From positions 62,001-126,000 of the forward strand of contig NZ_VEDO01000014.1 in assembly GCF_007677875.1 (NCBI RefSeq): a DNA stretch of 64,000 nucleotides, written 5' to 3'. Shown piece by piece: positions 27,572 through 36,876 of the stretch. The notes under the pieces were generated by a model. It ran no database searches. It was not told where the DNA came from and saw nothing but the letters and a program-made list of their open reading frames with translations. The position numbers and the translations under genes were made by a program. How positions within the stretch are numbered: the first letter of the stretch is position 1; the number at the start of each line of letters is the position of its first letter. Origin of the DNA: Variovorax boronicumulans (GTDB taxonomy: Bacteria; Pseudomonadota; Gammaproteobacteria; Burkholderiales; Burkholderiaceae_C).

Positions 27572-27590
27572 TGGTTATTTTTCATAACCA
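27572..27590. promoter_or_regulatory. Probable MarR operator of the hydroxycinnamate cluster
   Basis: TGGTTAT (27572-27578) and ATAACCA (27584-27590) are a perfect 7-bp inverted repeat with a 5-bp spacer, in an AT-rich patch between the divergent amidohydrolase and crotonase genes. Size and placement fit a MarR dimer site, and a MarR gene closes the cluster at 35584. The link is inferred. Confidence 0.65.
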
Positions 27591-27617
27591 TAATCGATCC
27601 ACCTTCAGGATGCAATC

Positions 27618-28391
27618 ATGACCCACCCGGACCTCTCCTTCGAACGCCAGGGCGACATCGCTATGGTGCGTCTGAACCGCGCCGCCAAGCGCAATGCGCT
27701 CAACGACGGCCTGATCCTCGCGCTGCGCGACTGCTTCCAGAACCTGCCCGAAGGCGTGCGCGCGGTGGTGGTCGACGGCGCCGGCGAGCACTTCTGCGCC
27801 GGGCTGGACCTGTCGGAACTCAAGGAGCGCGACGCCGGCCAGGGCGTGCTGCACTCGCGCATGTGGCACCAGGCACTCGATGGCGTGCAGTTCGGCACCG
27901 TGCCCGTGATCGCTGCGCTGCACGGCGCCGTGGTCGGTGGCGGCCTGGAACTGGCCAGCGCCTGCCACATCCGCGTGGCCGACGAGACGACCTTCTACGC
28001 ACTGCCCGAGGGCACGCGCGGCATCTTCGTGGGCGGCGGCGGCTCGGTGCGCATCCCCAAGCTGATCGGCGTGTCGCGCATGACCGACATGATGATGACG
28101 GGCCGCGTCTACAAGGCCGCCGAAGGCGAACGCGCCGGCTTTGCGCAGTACCTCGTGCCGCCGGGCCAGGCCCTGGCCAAGGCCATCGAGCTGGCCCAGC
28201 GCATCGCGACCAATGCACCGCTGACCAACTACGCGCTCATGCACGCCCTGCCCCGCATCGCCGAGCAACCGGCCGACCATGGCCTGTTCACCGAAGCGCT
28301 GATGGCCGGCATTGCACAGGATGCGCCCGCTGCCAAGGAACGCGTGCGCGCCTTCCTGGAAGGCCGCGCCGCCAAGGTCTCGAAAGACTGA
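27618..28391 (+). CDS. Crotonase-family enoyl-CoA hydratase/lyase (hydroxycinnamate pathway)
   Basis: 257 residues of crotonase fold. The oxyanion hole is formed by AGLDLSEL and GAVVGGGLELASACH; a catalytic Glu is expected in LPEGTRGIFVGGGG. It would hydrate or cleave feruloyl- or coumaroyl-CoA-type thioesters made by the ligase encoded next. Whether it is a true hydratase-lyase releasing vanillin, or a hydratase feeding beta-oxidation, cannot be decided; the following dehydrogenases suggest the second. It is first in the rightward operon, 27 nt after the palindrome. Confidence 0.85.
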   Translation: MTHPDLSFERQGDIAMVRLNRAAKRNALNDGLILALRDCFQNLPEGVRAVVVDGAGEHFCAGLDLSELKERDAGQGVLHSRMWHQALDGVQFGTVPVIAALHGAVVGGGLELASACHIRVADETTFYALPEGTRGIFVGGGGSVRIPKLIGVSRMTDMMMTGRVYKAAEGERAGFAQYLVPPGQALAKAIELAQRIATNAPLTNYALMHALPRIAEQPADHGLFTEALMAGIAQDAPAAKERVRAFLEGRAAKVSKD

Positions 28392-28415
28392 CCCCGCCCC
28401 TTTTCGGAGGACGAC

Positions 28416-30305
28416 ATGACGCAGAACGATGCGGCTGCCGCAGGCAGCCTGGGCGGAGCCTTGCCCAAATACCGCCCGCTGGCCTTCGGCGTGACACGCG
28501 CCAGCATCCGCGAGGCCGCAGGCGGCGTGCGCTACGTGCAGGCCGAGACACCGCTCACGCCCTATGCGCACCGCATGACGGACCGGCTGCTGCACTGGGC
28601 CGAGGCCGCGCCCGACCGGACCTTCATGGCGCAACGCGCCCGGTTGCCGGACGGCACCCGCGGCGACTGGGTGCATCTGTCCTACCGCGACATGCTGGCC
28701 AAGGCCCGCGCCATTGGCCAAGCCGTGCTGGCGCGCGGCCTGTCGGCCGAGCGGCCCGTGGCCATCCTCGCGGAGAACAGCCTGGACCACGCACTCGTGG
28801 CGTTCGGCTGCCTGCTCGTGGGAATCCCGCACTGCCCCGTGTCGCCGCCCTACGCGCTGGTCAGCAAGGACTACGAGAAGCTGCGCCACGTGATGGGCAC
28901 CTTGACGCCGGGGCTCGTGTTCGCCAGCGATGTACGCTATGCCGCGGCCATCGCCGCCACTGTGCCGACCGATGTGGAGGTGGTGCTGGGTGAAGGTGCC
29001 CTGCAAGACCGCGCCAGCACGCCGCTGGCCGCGTTGCTGGACACCGTGCCCACGGCCGCGGCGGACGAGGCCATGGCCCGCATCCACCCGGGCACCATCA
29101 CCAAGTTCCTCTTCACCTCGGGTTCGACCAAGAACCCCAAGGCCGTCATCAACACGCACCGCATGTGGTGCGCCAACCAGCAGCAGATGCGCCAGTCCAT
29201 CCCGGCGCTGGGCGAGGAGCCACCCGTGCTCGTGGACTGGCTGCCCTGGAACCACACCTTCGGCGGCAACCACAACATCGGCATCGCGCTGGACAACGGC
29301 GGCACGCTCTACATCGACGAGGGCAAGCCCACGCCGGCCGGCATCGCCGAGACGCTGCGCAACCTGCGCGAGATCGCGCCCACGGTCTACTTCAACGTGC
29401 CCACGGGCTTCGAGGCGATCGCCGACGCGATGGAGACGGACGCGGTGCTGCGCAGGAACCTGCTGTCGCGCGCCCGCATGTTCTTCTACGCCGGCGCCGC
29501 GCTGCCGCAGGCGCTGTGGGACAAGCTCAACCGCATCCAGGAGGCCGAGATCGGCGAGCGCCTGGTGATGGGCACAGGCCTCGGAATGACCGAGTCCGGC
29601 CCCTTCGCGCTGTACATCACGCGGCCCCAGGTGGCCACGGGCGACCTGGGTCTGCCGGCGGCGGGCATGGAGCTCAAGCTCGTGCCGACCGACGGCAAGA
29701 CCGAGATCCGCTACCGCGGCCCCAACGTCACGCCGGGCTACTGGCGCATGCCCGACGCCACGCACGAGTCCTTCGACGAGGAAGGCTTCTTCTGCACGGG
29801 CGACGCCGTGGAGTGGATCGACCCCGCCAACCCGCACCTGGGCCTGCGCTTCGACGGCCGCATCGCCGAGGACTTCAAACTCGCCACGGGCACTTTCGTG
29901 AGCGTGGGTCCGCTGCGCGCCAAGATCACGGCCTACGGCGCGCCCTATGTGCAGGACGCGGTGCTGACGGGCCTGAACCTGAAGGAAGTCGGTGCGCTGA
30001 TCTTTCCGACCCAGGCCGTGCGCGAACTGGCCCGGCTGCCGGCCGACGCGCCGATGGCCGAGGTGCTCGCCCACCACGCCGTGCAGGCGCATTTCCAGCA
30101 CGTGATCGACAAGCTCGCGCTTGACGCCACGGGCAGCGCCAACCGCATCGCGCGCGCTGTGCTCGTGGCTGAGCCGCCGTCCATCGACAAGGGCGAGGTG
30201 ACCGACAAGGGCTCGATCAACCAGCGCGCCGTGCTCAAGCACCGCGACGCCGTCGTGCAGGCGCTGCACGGCGGCACCCTGCCCCACACCATCACCCCGC
30301 GTTGA
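28416..30305 (+). CDS. Feruloyl-CoA synthase
   Basis: 629-residue AMP-forming acyl-CoA ligase. The phosphate-binding motif is FTSGSTKNPKAV, the A5-type motif is MGTGLGMTESGP, and the adenine Asp is in FFCTGDAVEW. The length and the VDWLPWNHTFGGNHN block match feruloyl-CoA synthases of betaproteobacteria. It activates ferulate and related hydroxycinnamates to CoA thioesters in the cytoplasm. RBS CGGAGG precedes the ATG. It is followed by a short-chain dehydrogenase 13 nt later. Confidence 0.88.
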   Translation: MTQNDAAAAGSLGGALPKYRPLAFGVTRASIREAAGGVRYVQAETPLTPYAHRMTDRLLHWAEAAPDRTFMAQRARLPDGTRGDWVHLSYRDMLAKARAIGQAVLARGLSAERPVAILAENSLDHALVAFGCLLVGIPHCPVSPPYALVSKDYEKLRHVMGTLTPGLVFASDVRYAAAIAATVPTDVEVVLGEGALQDRASTPLAALLDTVPTAAADEAMARIHPGTITKFLFTSGSTKNPKAVINTHRMWCANQQQMRQSIPALGEEPPVLVDWLPWNHTFGGNHNIGIALDNGGTLYIDEGKPTPAGIAETLRNLREIAPTVYFNVPTGFEAIADAMETDAVLRRNLLSRARMFFYAGAALPQALWDKLNRIQEAEIGERLVMGTGLGMTESGPFALYITRPQVATGDLGLPAAGMELKLVPTDGKTEIRYRGPNVTPGYWRMPDATHESFDEEGFFCTGDAVEWIDPANPHLGLRFDGRIAEDFKLATGTFVSVGPLRAKITAYGAPYVQDAVLTGLNLKEVGALIFPTQAVRELARLPADAPMAEVLAHHAVQAHFQHVIDKLALDATGSANRIARAVLVAEPPSIDKGEVTDKGSINQRAVLKHRDAVVQALHGGTLPHTITPR

Positions 30306-30318
30306 GGAGAACCCACCC

Positions 30319-31083
30319 ATGAAGATCGAAGCACAGGCCGCCCTCGTCACGGGCGGCGCATCCGGCCTGGGCGAGGCCACGGCGCGCGAACTCGCCCGCC
30401 TGGGCGCCAAAGTCGCGGTGCTGGACCGCAACCTCGAGCGCGCCCGGCAGGTCGCGGCCGAGATTGGCGGCACGGCTTACGCCTGCGACATCACCGACAC
30501 CGCGAGCGTGGAGGCCGCGCTGGACGCCGCCGCGGCGGCGCACGGCCCGGCGCGCATCCTCATGAACGTGGCCGGCATCGGCTCGGCCAAACGCATCGTG
30601 GGCAAGGACGGCCAGGCCGCGCCGCTGGAGGACTTCGCCCGCGTGATCCACGTCAACCTGCTCGGCACCTACAACATCAGCCGCCTGTTCGCGGCGCGCT
30701 GCGCCAAGCTCGATCCACTCGACGGCGGCGAGCGCGGCGTGATGGTGTTCACGGCCTCGGTCGCGGCCTTCGACGGCCAGGTCGGCCAGCAGGCTTACAG
30801 CGCATCCAAGGGCGGCCTGGTCGGCATGACGCTGCCGATGGCGCGCGACCTGGCGCAGCACGGCATCCGGGTCTGCACCGTGGCGCCCGGCATCTTCGCC
30901 ACGCCGCTGCTGCTGGAGCTGCCCGAGCCGGTGCAGCAATCGCTGGCCGCATCCATTCCGTTCCCGCCGCGCCTGGGCAAGCCTTCGGAGTTCGCCGAGC
31001 TGGCCTGCCACATCGTCACCAACGGCCACCTGAACGGCGAGGTCATCCGGCTGGATGGCGCGCTGCGCATGGCCCCGAGATGA
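30319..31083 (+). CDS. SDR-family 3-hydroxyacyl-CoA dehydrogenase (type II, HSD10-like)
   Basis: 254 residues. The Rossmann motif is [14 protein letters not shown] is at the end of strand 4, and the active site is YSASK with an upstream Ser in TASVAAF. The C-terminal ending with the [14 protein letters not shown] block matches 3-hydroxy-2-methylbutyryl/3-hydroxyacyl-CoA dehydrogenases. In this operon it would oxidise the 3-hydroxy-arylpropionyl-CoA produced by the crotonase. It is not EntA: it lies 15 kb from the siderophore genes in a different operon. Confidence 0.88.
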   Translation: MKIEAQAALVTGGASGLGEATARELARLGAKVAVLDRNLERARQVAAEIGGTAYACDITDTASVEAALDAAAAAHGPARILMNVAGIGSAKRIVGKDGQAAPLEDFARVIHVNLLGTYNISRLFAARCAKLDPLDGGERGVMVFTASVAAFDGQVGQQAYSASKGGLVGMTLPMARDLAQHGIRVCTVAPGIFATPLLLELPEPVQQSLAASIPFPPRLGKPSEFAELACHIVTNGHLNGEVIRLDGALRMAPR

Positions 31084-31121
31084 GCCACATCCGCCGATCC
31101 ACCACCCGAGGAGACAACCTC

Positions 31122-32108
31122 ATGCACCACCGTCGACACTTCCTGCAGGCCCTGGCTGGCACCGCCGCGCTCGGCCTGTCTCCCTTGTCCGCGCTCGCCC
31201 AGGCGCTGGACCAGGTCAAGATCATGTACGGCTTTCCCGCCGGCAGCGCGGGCGACAGCGTGGCCCGCCGCGTGGCCGAGAAGCTGGGCGGCACGCCTTA
31301 CAGCAAGAACCCGGGCTACGTGGAGAACAAGCCCGGCGCAGGCGGCCGCATCGCCGTGGAATCGCTCAAGGCCGCGCCGGCCGACGGCTCGGTGCTGACG
31401 CTGGCGCCGGTGTCGGCCCTGGCGGTCTATCCCCACATCTACCCCAAGCTCAGCTACAAGCCCGAAGAGGTCACGCAGGTCTCCATCGGCGCCATCATGT
31501 TCCACGGTCTGGCCGTGGGGCCGGCCGTGCCGGCCGAGGTCAAGACGCTCAAGGACTTCCTGGCCTGGGCCAAGGCCAACCCCGACAAGGCCAGCTATGG
31601 CTCCCCGGGCGCAGGCTCCATGCCCCACCTGCTGGGCGCGCTGCTGGGCATCCGTGCGGGCGTGGAGCTCAAGCACGTGCCCTACCGCGGCACCGTGCCC
31701 AGCATCACCGACCTCGTGGGCGGCCAGATCGCCGCGGCCATGAATCCCAGCGGCGACTACCTGCAATACATGAAGACCGGCCGCGTGCGCGTGCTGGCCA
31801 CCTCGGGCAAGAAGCGCTCGCCCTACCTGCCGGACGTGCCGACCTTCACCGAGCTGGGCTACCCCGACGTCACCTCGGAAGAGTGGTTCGGCTTCTACGC
31901 CCCGGCGAAGACGCCGGCAGCCACCATCGCCGCCGCCAACGCAGCGATCACCGCGGCACTGCACGACAAGACCGTCGTCGACGCGCTGGCCATCGTGGGC
32001 CTGGTCGCCCACGGCAGCACGCCGCAGGAGATGGCGGCGGACCAGAAAGCCGAGTTCGAGCGCTGGGGTCCGCTCGTCAAGCAGATCGGCTTCACGGCCG
32101 AGTCCTGA
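31122..32108 (+). CDS. Bug-family solute-binding protein (tripartite tricarboxylate type)
   Basis: 328 residues from the ATG at 31122, which has GAGGAG upstream and starts a Tat-like signal (HRRHFLQALAG). The mature protein has the Bug family blocks GFPAGSAGD, NKPGAGGRIAVE, YGSPGAGSMPHL and GGQIAAAMN. Such proteins bind carboxylates or aromatic acids in the periplasm. No TctA/TctB membrane partners are nearby, as is common for Bug proteins in this group. The location suggests binding of a hydroxycinnamate or an ester-derived acid. An upstream in-frame ATG at 31080 overlaps the previous gene and is less likely. Confidence 0.88.
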   Translation: MHHRRHFLQALAGTAALGLSPLSALAQALDQVKIMYGFPAGSAGDSVARRVAEKLGGTPYSKNPGYVENKPGAGGRIAVESLKAAPADGSVLTLAPVSALAVYPHIYPKLSYKPEEVTQVSIGAIMFHGLAVGPAVPAEVKTLKDFLAWAKANPDKASYGSPGAGSMPHLLGALLGIRAGVELKHVPYRGTVPSITDLVGGQIAAAMNPSGDYLQYMKTGRVRVLATSGKKRSPYLPDVPTFTELGYPDVTSEEWFGFYAPAKTPAATIAAANAAITAALHDKTVVDALAIVGLVAHGSTPQEMAADQKAEFERWGPLVKQIGFTAES

Positions 32109-32142
32109 CCCCACCCACCACCACCATCGGAGGAGACACCAG

Positions 32143-33834
32143 ATGCCACAGAGCAAACTCACCCTCGCCGCCGCGCTCGCGCCGGCCCTGTTGCTGGCCG
32201 CCTGCGGCTCGGGCGACGACGACCTGCCGCAGCTGGCTGCGGCCACGCCCGCCGCGCTGCAGTCCTGTACCGACCTGGCGGGCCGGATCGCATTTGCAAA
32301 CACCACCATCACGACCGCCGAAGCCATCGCGGCCGGCACGCTCAAGGTCGCCGGCAAGGACGTGCCCGCACACTGCCGCGTGACCGGCCGCATGTTCGAC
32401 CGCGTGAGCGCCGTGGACGGCCAGAGCTACGCCATCGGTTTTGAGATGCGCCTGCCCAACAACTGGAATGGCCGGTTCTTCTACCAGGCCAATGGCGGCC
32501 TGGACGGCAACGTGGGCACGGCTTCGGGCGGCATCGGTGGCGGCGGCCCGCTGGACAACGCGTTGAACAAGGGCTTCGCCGTGCTGAGCTCGGACGCCGG
32601 CCACGCAGGATCCCTGGGGCCCTTCTTCGGCCTGGACCCGCAGGCCCGGCTGGACTACGGCTACCAGGCCGTGGGCAAGCTCACGCCCATGGCGAAGAGC
32701 GCCATCCAGACCGCCTACGGCAAGGCGCCCGACCGCACTTACCTGGGCGGCTGCTCCAACGGCGGCCGCCACGCCATGGTGGCGGCCTCGCGCTACGCCG
32801 AGCAGTACGACGGCATCCTCGCGGGCAACCCCGGTACGCGGTTGCCGCGCGCGGCGATCGCCAACATCGCCGGCGCCAAGACCTATGCCGCGCTCGCGAC
32901 GACGCCGGGCAACCTGGGCACCGGTTTCACGCAGGCCGAACGCACGCTGGTGAGCCAGGCCGTGCTGGCCAAATGCGATGCGCTGGACGGCGCCAGCGAC
33001 GGCCTGGTGCAGGACACCACCGCCTGCCAGGCCGCCTTCGACCTGGCCCGCGACGTGCCCACTTGCAATGGCGCACGCGACGGCAGCTGCCTGAGCGCGG
33101 ACCAGAAAGCGGGCATCGCCGCGCTCTTCAAAGGCGCGACGACGGAGAGCGGCACCAAGATCTACGCCAGCTTCCCCTACGACAACGGGCTGCAGACGAG
33201 CGGCTGGGCCGGCTGGAAGTTCAGCAACTCGCTGACCCTGGACACCGGCGCCGTGGGCTTCGTCTGGCAGGTGCCACCGGAGGACCGCGCCAGCTTCAAC
33301 GGCACGAACTTCGCGCTCACGGGCAACCTGGACAGCATGCTGGCCAAGGTGCAGGCCACCAACGCCACCTACACGGAGAGCGCGCTGTCGTTCATGCTGC
33401 CCGTCAACTACGGCCAGCTGCCCACGCTCAGGAACCGCGGCGCCAAGCTCATGGTCTACCACGGCACGGCCGACCCGATCTTCTCGAGCGACGACACGGT
33501 GGACTGGTACCAGGCCCTGCGGCGGGACAACGGCGGCGATGCCTCCGACTTCGCCCGCCTGTTCCTCGTGCCCGGCATGAACCACTGCAGCGGCGGCCCG
33601 GCCACCGAGCAGTTCGACATGCTCGACGCGCTGGTCAACTGGGTCGAAAAGGGCGTGGCGCCTGAACGGGTGATCGCCAGCGCACGCGGCGTCGGCAACG
33701 CCGGTGGCGTGAACGCCGATGTGCCCGCCAGCTGGGCCGCCGACCGCACGCGCCCGCTGTGCCCCTACCCCCAGGTCGCACGCTACAACGGCAGCGGCAG
33801 CTTGGAACTCGCCAGCAGCTTCAGCTGCAAGTAA
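32143..33834 (+). CDS. Tannase/feruloyl esterase family lipoprotein
   Basis: 563 residues. The signal peptide ends in a lipobox LLLAACGS (Cys near 21). The tannase-family core shows LPNNWNGRFFYQANGG, the nucleophile in GGCSNGGRHAM, the Asp in VYHGTADPIFS, and the His in PGMNHCSGGP; paired cysteines flank the triad as in fungal feruloyl esterases. It would release ferulate or gallate from plant esters outside the inner membrane, feeding the ligase encoded upstream. RBS GGAGGAG precedes the ATG. Confidence 0.88.
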   Translation: MPQSKLTLAAALAPALLLAACGSGDDDLPQLAAATPAALQSCTDLAGRIAFANTTITTAEAIAAGTLKVAGKDVPAHCRVTGRMFDRVSAVDGQSYAIGFEMRLPNNWNGRFFYQANGGLDGNVGTASGGIGGGGPLDNALNKGFAVLSSDAGHAGSLGPFFGLDPQARLDYGYQAVGKLTPMAKSAIQTAYGKAPDRTYLGGCSNGGRHAMVAASRYAEQYDGILAGNPGTRLPRAAIANIAGAKTYAALATTPGNLGTGFTQAERTLVSQAVLAKCDALDGASDGLVQDTTACQAAFDLARDVPTCNGARDGSCLSADQKAGIAALFKGATTESGTKIYASFPYDNGLQTSGWAGWKFSNSLTLDTGAVGFVWQVPPEDRASFNGTNFALTGNLDSMLAKVQATNATYTESALSFMLPVNYGQLPTLRNRGAKLMVYHGTADPIFSSDDTVDWYQALRRDNGGDASDFARLFLVPGMNHCSGGPATEQFDMLDALVNWVEKGVAPERVIASARGVGNAGGVNADVPASWAADRTRPLCPYPQVARYNGSGSLELASSFSCK

Positions 33835-33857
33835 ACCCTTCCCCGTACCGCACCGCC

Positions 33858-35567
33858 ATGGACTACCTGCCCCGCCCCGACGACGCCCGTTTCCTGCTGC
33901 ACCACGTGCTGCAGGCGGGAAAGCAATGGCGCGCCCTGCCCGCCTTCGCCGAAGTCGACGACGCGCTGGCGGACCAGGTGCTGGAGGAAGCCGGCAAGTT
34001 CGTGGCCGAGGCCATCGCGCCGCTGAACCGCGCGGGCGACGAAGCCGGCTGTCGCTTCGAGGCCGGCGCCGTGACGGCGCCGCCCGGCTTCCGCGCGGCC
34101 TACCAGGCGTTCTGGCAGGCGGGATGGCCGGCGCTGTCGGCCGACCCGGCCCACGGCGGGCAGGGCCTGCCCACCGTGCTGGAAGCGGTTCTCTACGAAT
34201 GGCTGTCGGCCGCCAACCAGGGCTTCACCATGGCGCCCGGACTGCTGCATGGCGCCTACGAGTGCCTGAAGCACCACGGCAGCGCGGAACTCAAAGACCG
34301 CTACCTGCCCAAGCTCGCCACCGGCGAGTGGCTGGCCACCATGTGCCTGACCGAGGCCCATGCCGGCAGCGACCTGGGCCTGGTGCGCACACGCGCGGTG
34401 CCGCAGGCCGACGGCGCGCTGCGCGTGAGCGGCAGCAAGATCTTCATTTCGGGCGGCGAGCACGACCTGAGCGACAACATCGTGCACCTCGTGCTGTGCC
34501 GGCTGCCGGATGCGCCAGCCGGCCCCAAGGGCCTGTCGCTGGTCCTCGTCCCCAAGCTGCTGCCGGGCGGCGGCCGCAACGCGGTGTTCTGCGAGCGCAT
34601 CGAGGAGAAGATGGGCCTGCATGGCAGCCCCACCTGTGCGATGCGCTTCGAGGAGGCGACGGGCTGGCTGATCGGCGAACCCGGCCGCGGCCTGGCCGCC
34701 ATGTTCGTGATGATGAACGCCGCGCGGCTGCATGTGGCGCTGCAGGGCATCGGCATCCTGGACGCCGCCTGGCAAAAGGCCAGCGCCTACGCAGCCGAGC
34801 GCCGCCAGATGCGCGCGCCGGGCGCCACCGGCCCCGAACCCAGCCCCATCGCCGAGCACCCGGCCATCGCGCGCATCCTGGACACCCAGCGCGCCTGGAT
34901 CGACGGTGCGCGCCTGCTGGCCTTGCGCACCGGCCTGCGCTTGGACCTTGCCCGCCATGCCGAAGACCCCAAGACCCGTGCCGCGGCCCAGCGCTGGTGC
35001 GCACTGGCCACGCCCGTGCTCAAGGCGGCCTGCACGCAGCAGGGCTTCGAAGGCGCCAGCGCCTGTCTGCAGGTCTTCGGCGGGCACGGCTATGTGCGCG
35101 AATGGGGCGTCGAGCAGCATGTGCGCGACGTGCGCGTGGCCATGATTTACGAGGGCACGAACGAGATCCAGGCGATCGACCTGCTGGCGCGCAAGGTGCT
35201 GCCCGATGCGGGCGCCGACTTCAGCGCCATGCTGCTGGAACTGCGCGACGAACTCGACGCGGCGCGCGAGGCCGATGCCGATGCCCAGCGCCGCCTGGCC
35301 CAGCTGCGCTACCTGGCCACCAGCGTGGCGCTGGCCGCCAAGGCCCAGCCGCGCCTGGCCTACGAGGTGGCCGACGACTTCCTGCGCGTGACGGCGCTGG
35401 CGCTGCTGGCCTGGGCCTGGGCGCGCATCGAGGCCAGCGCAGCGGGCGATGCGCGCTGGACGCAGCCCGCCGCCGCGTTCCGCCGCTGGGTGCTGCCCGA
35501 ATTCGACATGCGGCTCACCATGGTCAAGCAGGCGGCACAGGCTGTGGCCCAGAGCGCCGCGGCCTGA
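33858..35567 (+). CDS. Acyl-CoA dehydrogenase (DmdC-like)
   Basis: 569 residues from the ATG at 33858. The first 30 residues (YLPRPDDARFLLHHVL) and the length match the 3-methylmercaptopropionyl-CoA dehydrogenase-like subgroup with an extra C-terminal domain. FAD-site blocks are MCLTEAHAGSDLG and FISGGEHD; the active-site region is MIYEGTNEIQAIDLLARKVL. Within the cluster it could oxidise arylpropionyl-CoA intermediates, for example from dihydroferulate. The substrate is inferred from context. Confidence 0.87.
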   Translation: MDYLPRPDDARFLLHHVLQAGKQWRALPAFAEVDDALADQVLEEAGKFVAEAIAPLNRAGDEAGCRFEAGAVTAPPGFRAAYQAFWQAGWPALSADPAHGGQGLPTVLEAVLYEWLSAANQGFTMAPGLLHGAYECLKHHGSAELKDRYLPKLATGEWLATMCLTEAHAGSDLGLVRTRAVPQADGALRVSGSKIFISGGEHDLSDNIVHLVLCRLPDAPAGPKGLSLVLVPKLLPGGGRNAVFCERIEEKMGLHGSPTCAMRFEEATGWLIGEPGRGLAAMFVMMNAARLHVALQGIGILDAAWQKASAYAAERRQMRAPGATGPEPSPIAEHPAIARILDTQRAWIDGARLLALRTGLRLDLARHAEDPKTRAAAQRWCALATPVLKAACTQQGFEGASACLQVFGGHGYVREWGVEQHVRDVRVAMIYEGTNEIQAIDLLARKVLPDAGADFSAMLLELRDELDAAREADADAQRRLAQLRYLATSVALAAKAQPRLAYEVADDFLRVTALALLAWAWARIEASAAGDARWTQPAAAFRRWVLPEFDMRLTMVKQAAQAVAQSAAA

Positions 35568-35583
35568 CCGCCACAATCGGCGC

Positions 35584-36069
35584 ATGGCCCGCGCACGCAA
35601 GACTCCCCCGCCCGCCCCCGCACCCAGTTTCGAGCCGCTGGACACCAGCGTGCTGGAAGGCCTGATCGGCTACAACGCCCGCCGCGCCGCCATCGCCATC
35701 GGCGGCGTGTTCTTCGAGCGCATGGCGCCTTACGGACTCACGCAGGCCGACTTCTCGGTGCTGGCCCTGCTGGCGCACAACCCGGGTGCGACCTCGCGCC
35801 AACTCTGCGCCACGCTGGACATCCTGCCGCCCAATTTTGTGAACCTGATCGCCGCGCTGGACCGGCGCGGCCTCATCGAACGCCGGCCGCACCCGCGGGA
35901 CGGCCGCGCCGTCGGCCTGCACCTGACCGAGGCCGGCCATGCGCTCGCGCAGGAGACCGAGAAGGTCGTCGTGGAACTGGAGAACGAACTGGCGGGGCGG
36001 CTCACGGAGCGCGAACGCGCGACCGTGCAGCGGCTTCTGCAGAAGTTCTACCTGCGCGGCGAGCGCTGA
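35584..36069 (+). CDS. MarR-family regulator of the hydroxycinnamate cluster
   Basis: 161 residues. The winged helix reads ADFSVLALLAHNPGATSRQLCATLDILPPNFVNLI in several blocks, with the wing RRPHPRDGRAVGLHLTEAG. MarR repressors of ferulate genes typically respond to hydroxycinnamoyl-CoA. It follows the acyl-CoA dehydrogenase gene by 16 nt and is likely in the same transcript, giving feedback through the inverted repeat at 27572. Ligand and site are inferred. Confidence 0.88.
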   Translation: MARARKTPPPAPAPSFEPLDTSVLEGLIGYNARRAAIAIGGVFFERMAPYGLTQADFSVLALLAHNPGATSRQLCATLDILPPNFVNLIAALDRRGLIERRPHPRDGRAVGLHLTEAGHALAQETEKVVVELENELAGRLTERERATVQRLLQKFYLRGER

Positions 36070-36089
36070 ACGCCCGCCGCTGCTGCGAC

Positions 36090-36611
36090 TCAGCCGCCGA
36101 TCACGCCGCAGGCGATGCGCGCCCCGCCACCGCCCAGCGGGGCAGGGTGGTCGGCATGGTTGTCGCCACCGGCATGCACCATCAGCGCACGCTGGCGCAC
36201 GTCGGCCAGTTTCAAGCGTGGCCCCAGCACAGGCGCGGTCGCGCTGCCGTCGGCCGCGACATACAGCGGCGGCAGGTCGCCCAGGTGGCCGTCGCCCCAG
36301 GGCTCGCCGTGCTTCTTGCTGCCCGCGGGATCCAGGTGGCCGCCGGCGCCGCCGGCCGGCACGACGTTGCCCGCGCTCTCGCCGGGCGCGCACGACGGGT
36401 TCTCGTGCACATGGAAGCCGTGCAGGCCAGGCGGCAGGCCCTTGAGCGCGGGATAGAAGGCCAGGCCGTAGGCGGTCTCGACGATGCGGACCGTGCCCAC
36501 GTCGGCACCTGGGCCCTGCTTGTCGGCGATGCGCAGAGGCACCGTGGTCTCGGCGGCGAAGGCGGTCGCGGCGGCCAGCAGCGCGCCAGCGGCCATGAGC
36601 AGTGGTTTCAT
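36090..36611 (-). CDS. sodC: Cu/Zn superoxide dismutase
   Basis: 173 residues with a signal peptide (cleavage near TAFAAETTV). Copper and zinc ligands are in [11 protein letters not shown], the [11 protein letters not shown] block, GHLGDLP and [11 protein letters not shown]. The disulfide cysteines lie in NPSCAP and RIACGVIGG. It removes periplasmic superoxide. It is convergent with the marR gene; the 265-bp upstream region is shared with the valS promoter. Confidence 0.95.
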   Translation of the reverse strand: MKPLLMAAGALLAAATAFAAETTVPLRIADKQGPGADVGTVRIVETAYGLAFYPALKGLPPGLHGFHVHENPSCAPGESAGNVVPAGGAGGHLDPAGSKKHGEPWGDGHLGDLPPLYVAADGSATAPVLGPRLKLADVRQRALMVHAGGDNHADHPAPLGGGGARIACGVIGG

Positions 36612-36876
36612 CGTCAAATCTCCGGGTCTTACGTTGAAGAGGGATCGCTGACCGACAAGGCGCGCGCCGCGCGGCCCGCATGCGCCGCACCGCCAGCGCC
36701 CGGCCTGGCTGGCGGCATGGTACCCAGGCGTCGCGGCCGCCGAGGGAGCCCGCATCGAGCGTCCGGTGGATGGCCGCACCGGCCGGGGCCCGCCGGCGGA
36801 CAGCCCCTAAAATCGCCGCCTTCGCGTTCCCGCCCCCGCCGTGCCCGCGCGGCACCGCCTCCCGTCTGGATTTCCC

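Noticed and set aside
30319-31083. SDR dehydrogenase as the missing EntA
   Set aside because: Its C-terminal pattern and operon fit 3-hydroxyacyl-CoA dehydrogenase of the ferulate cluster, and it lies 15 kb from the siderophore genes.
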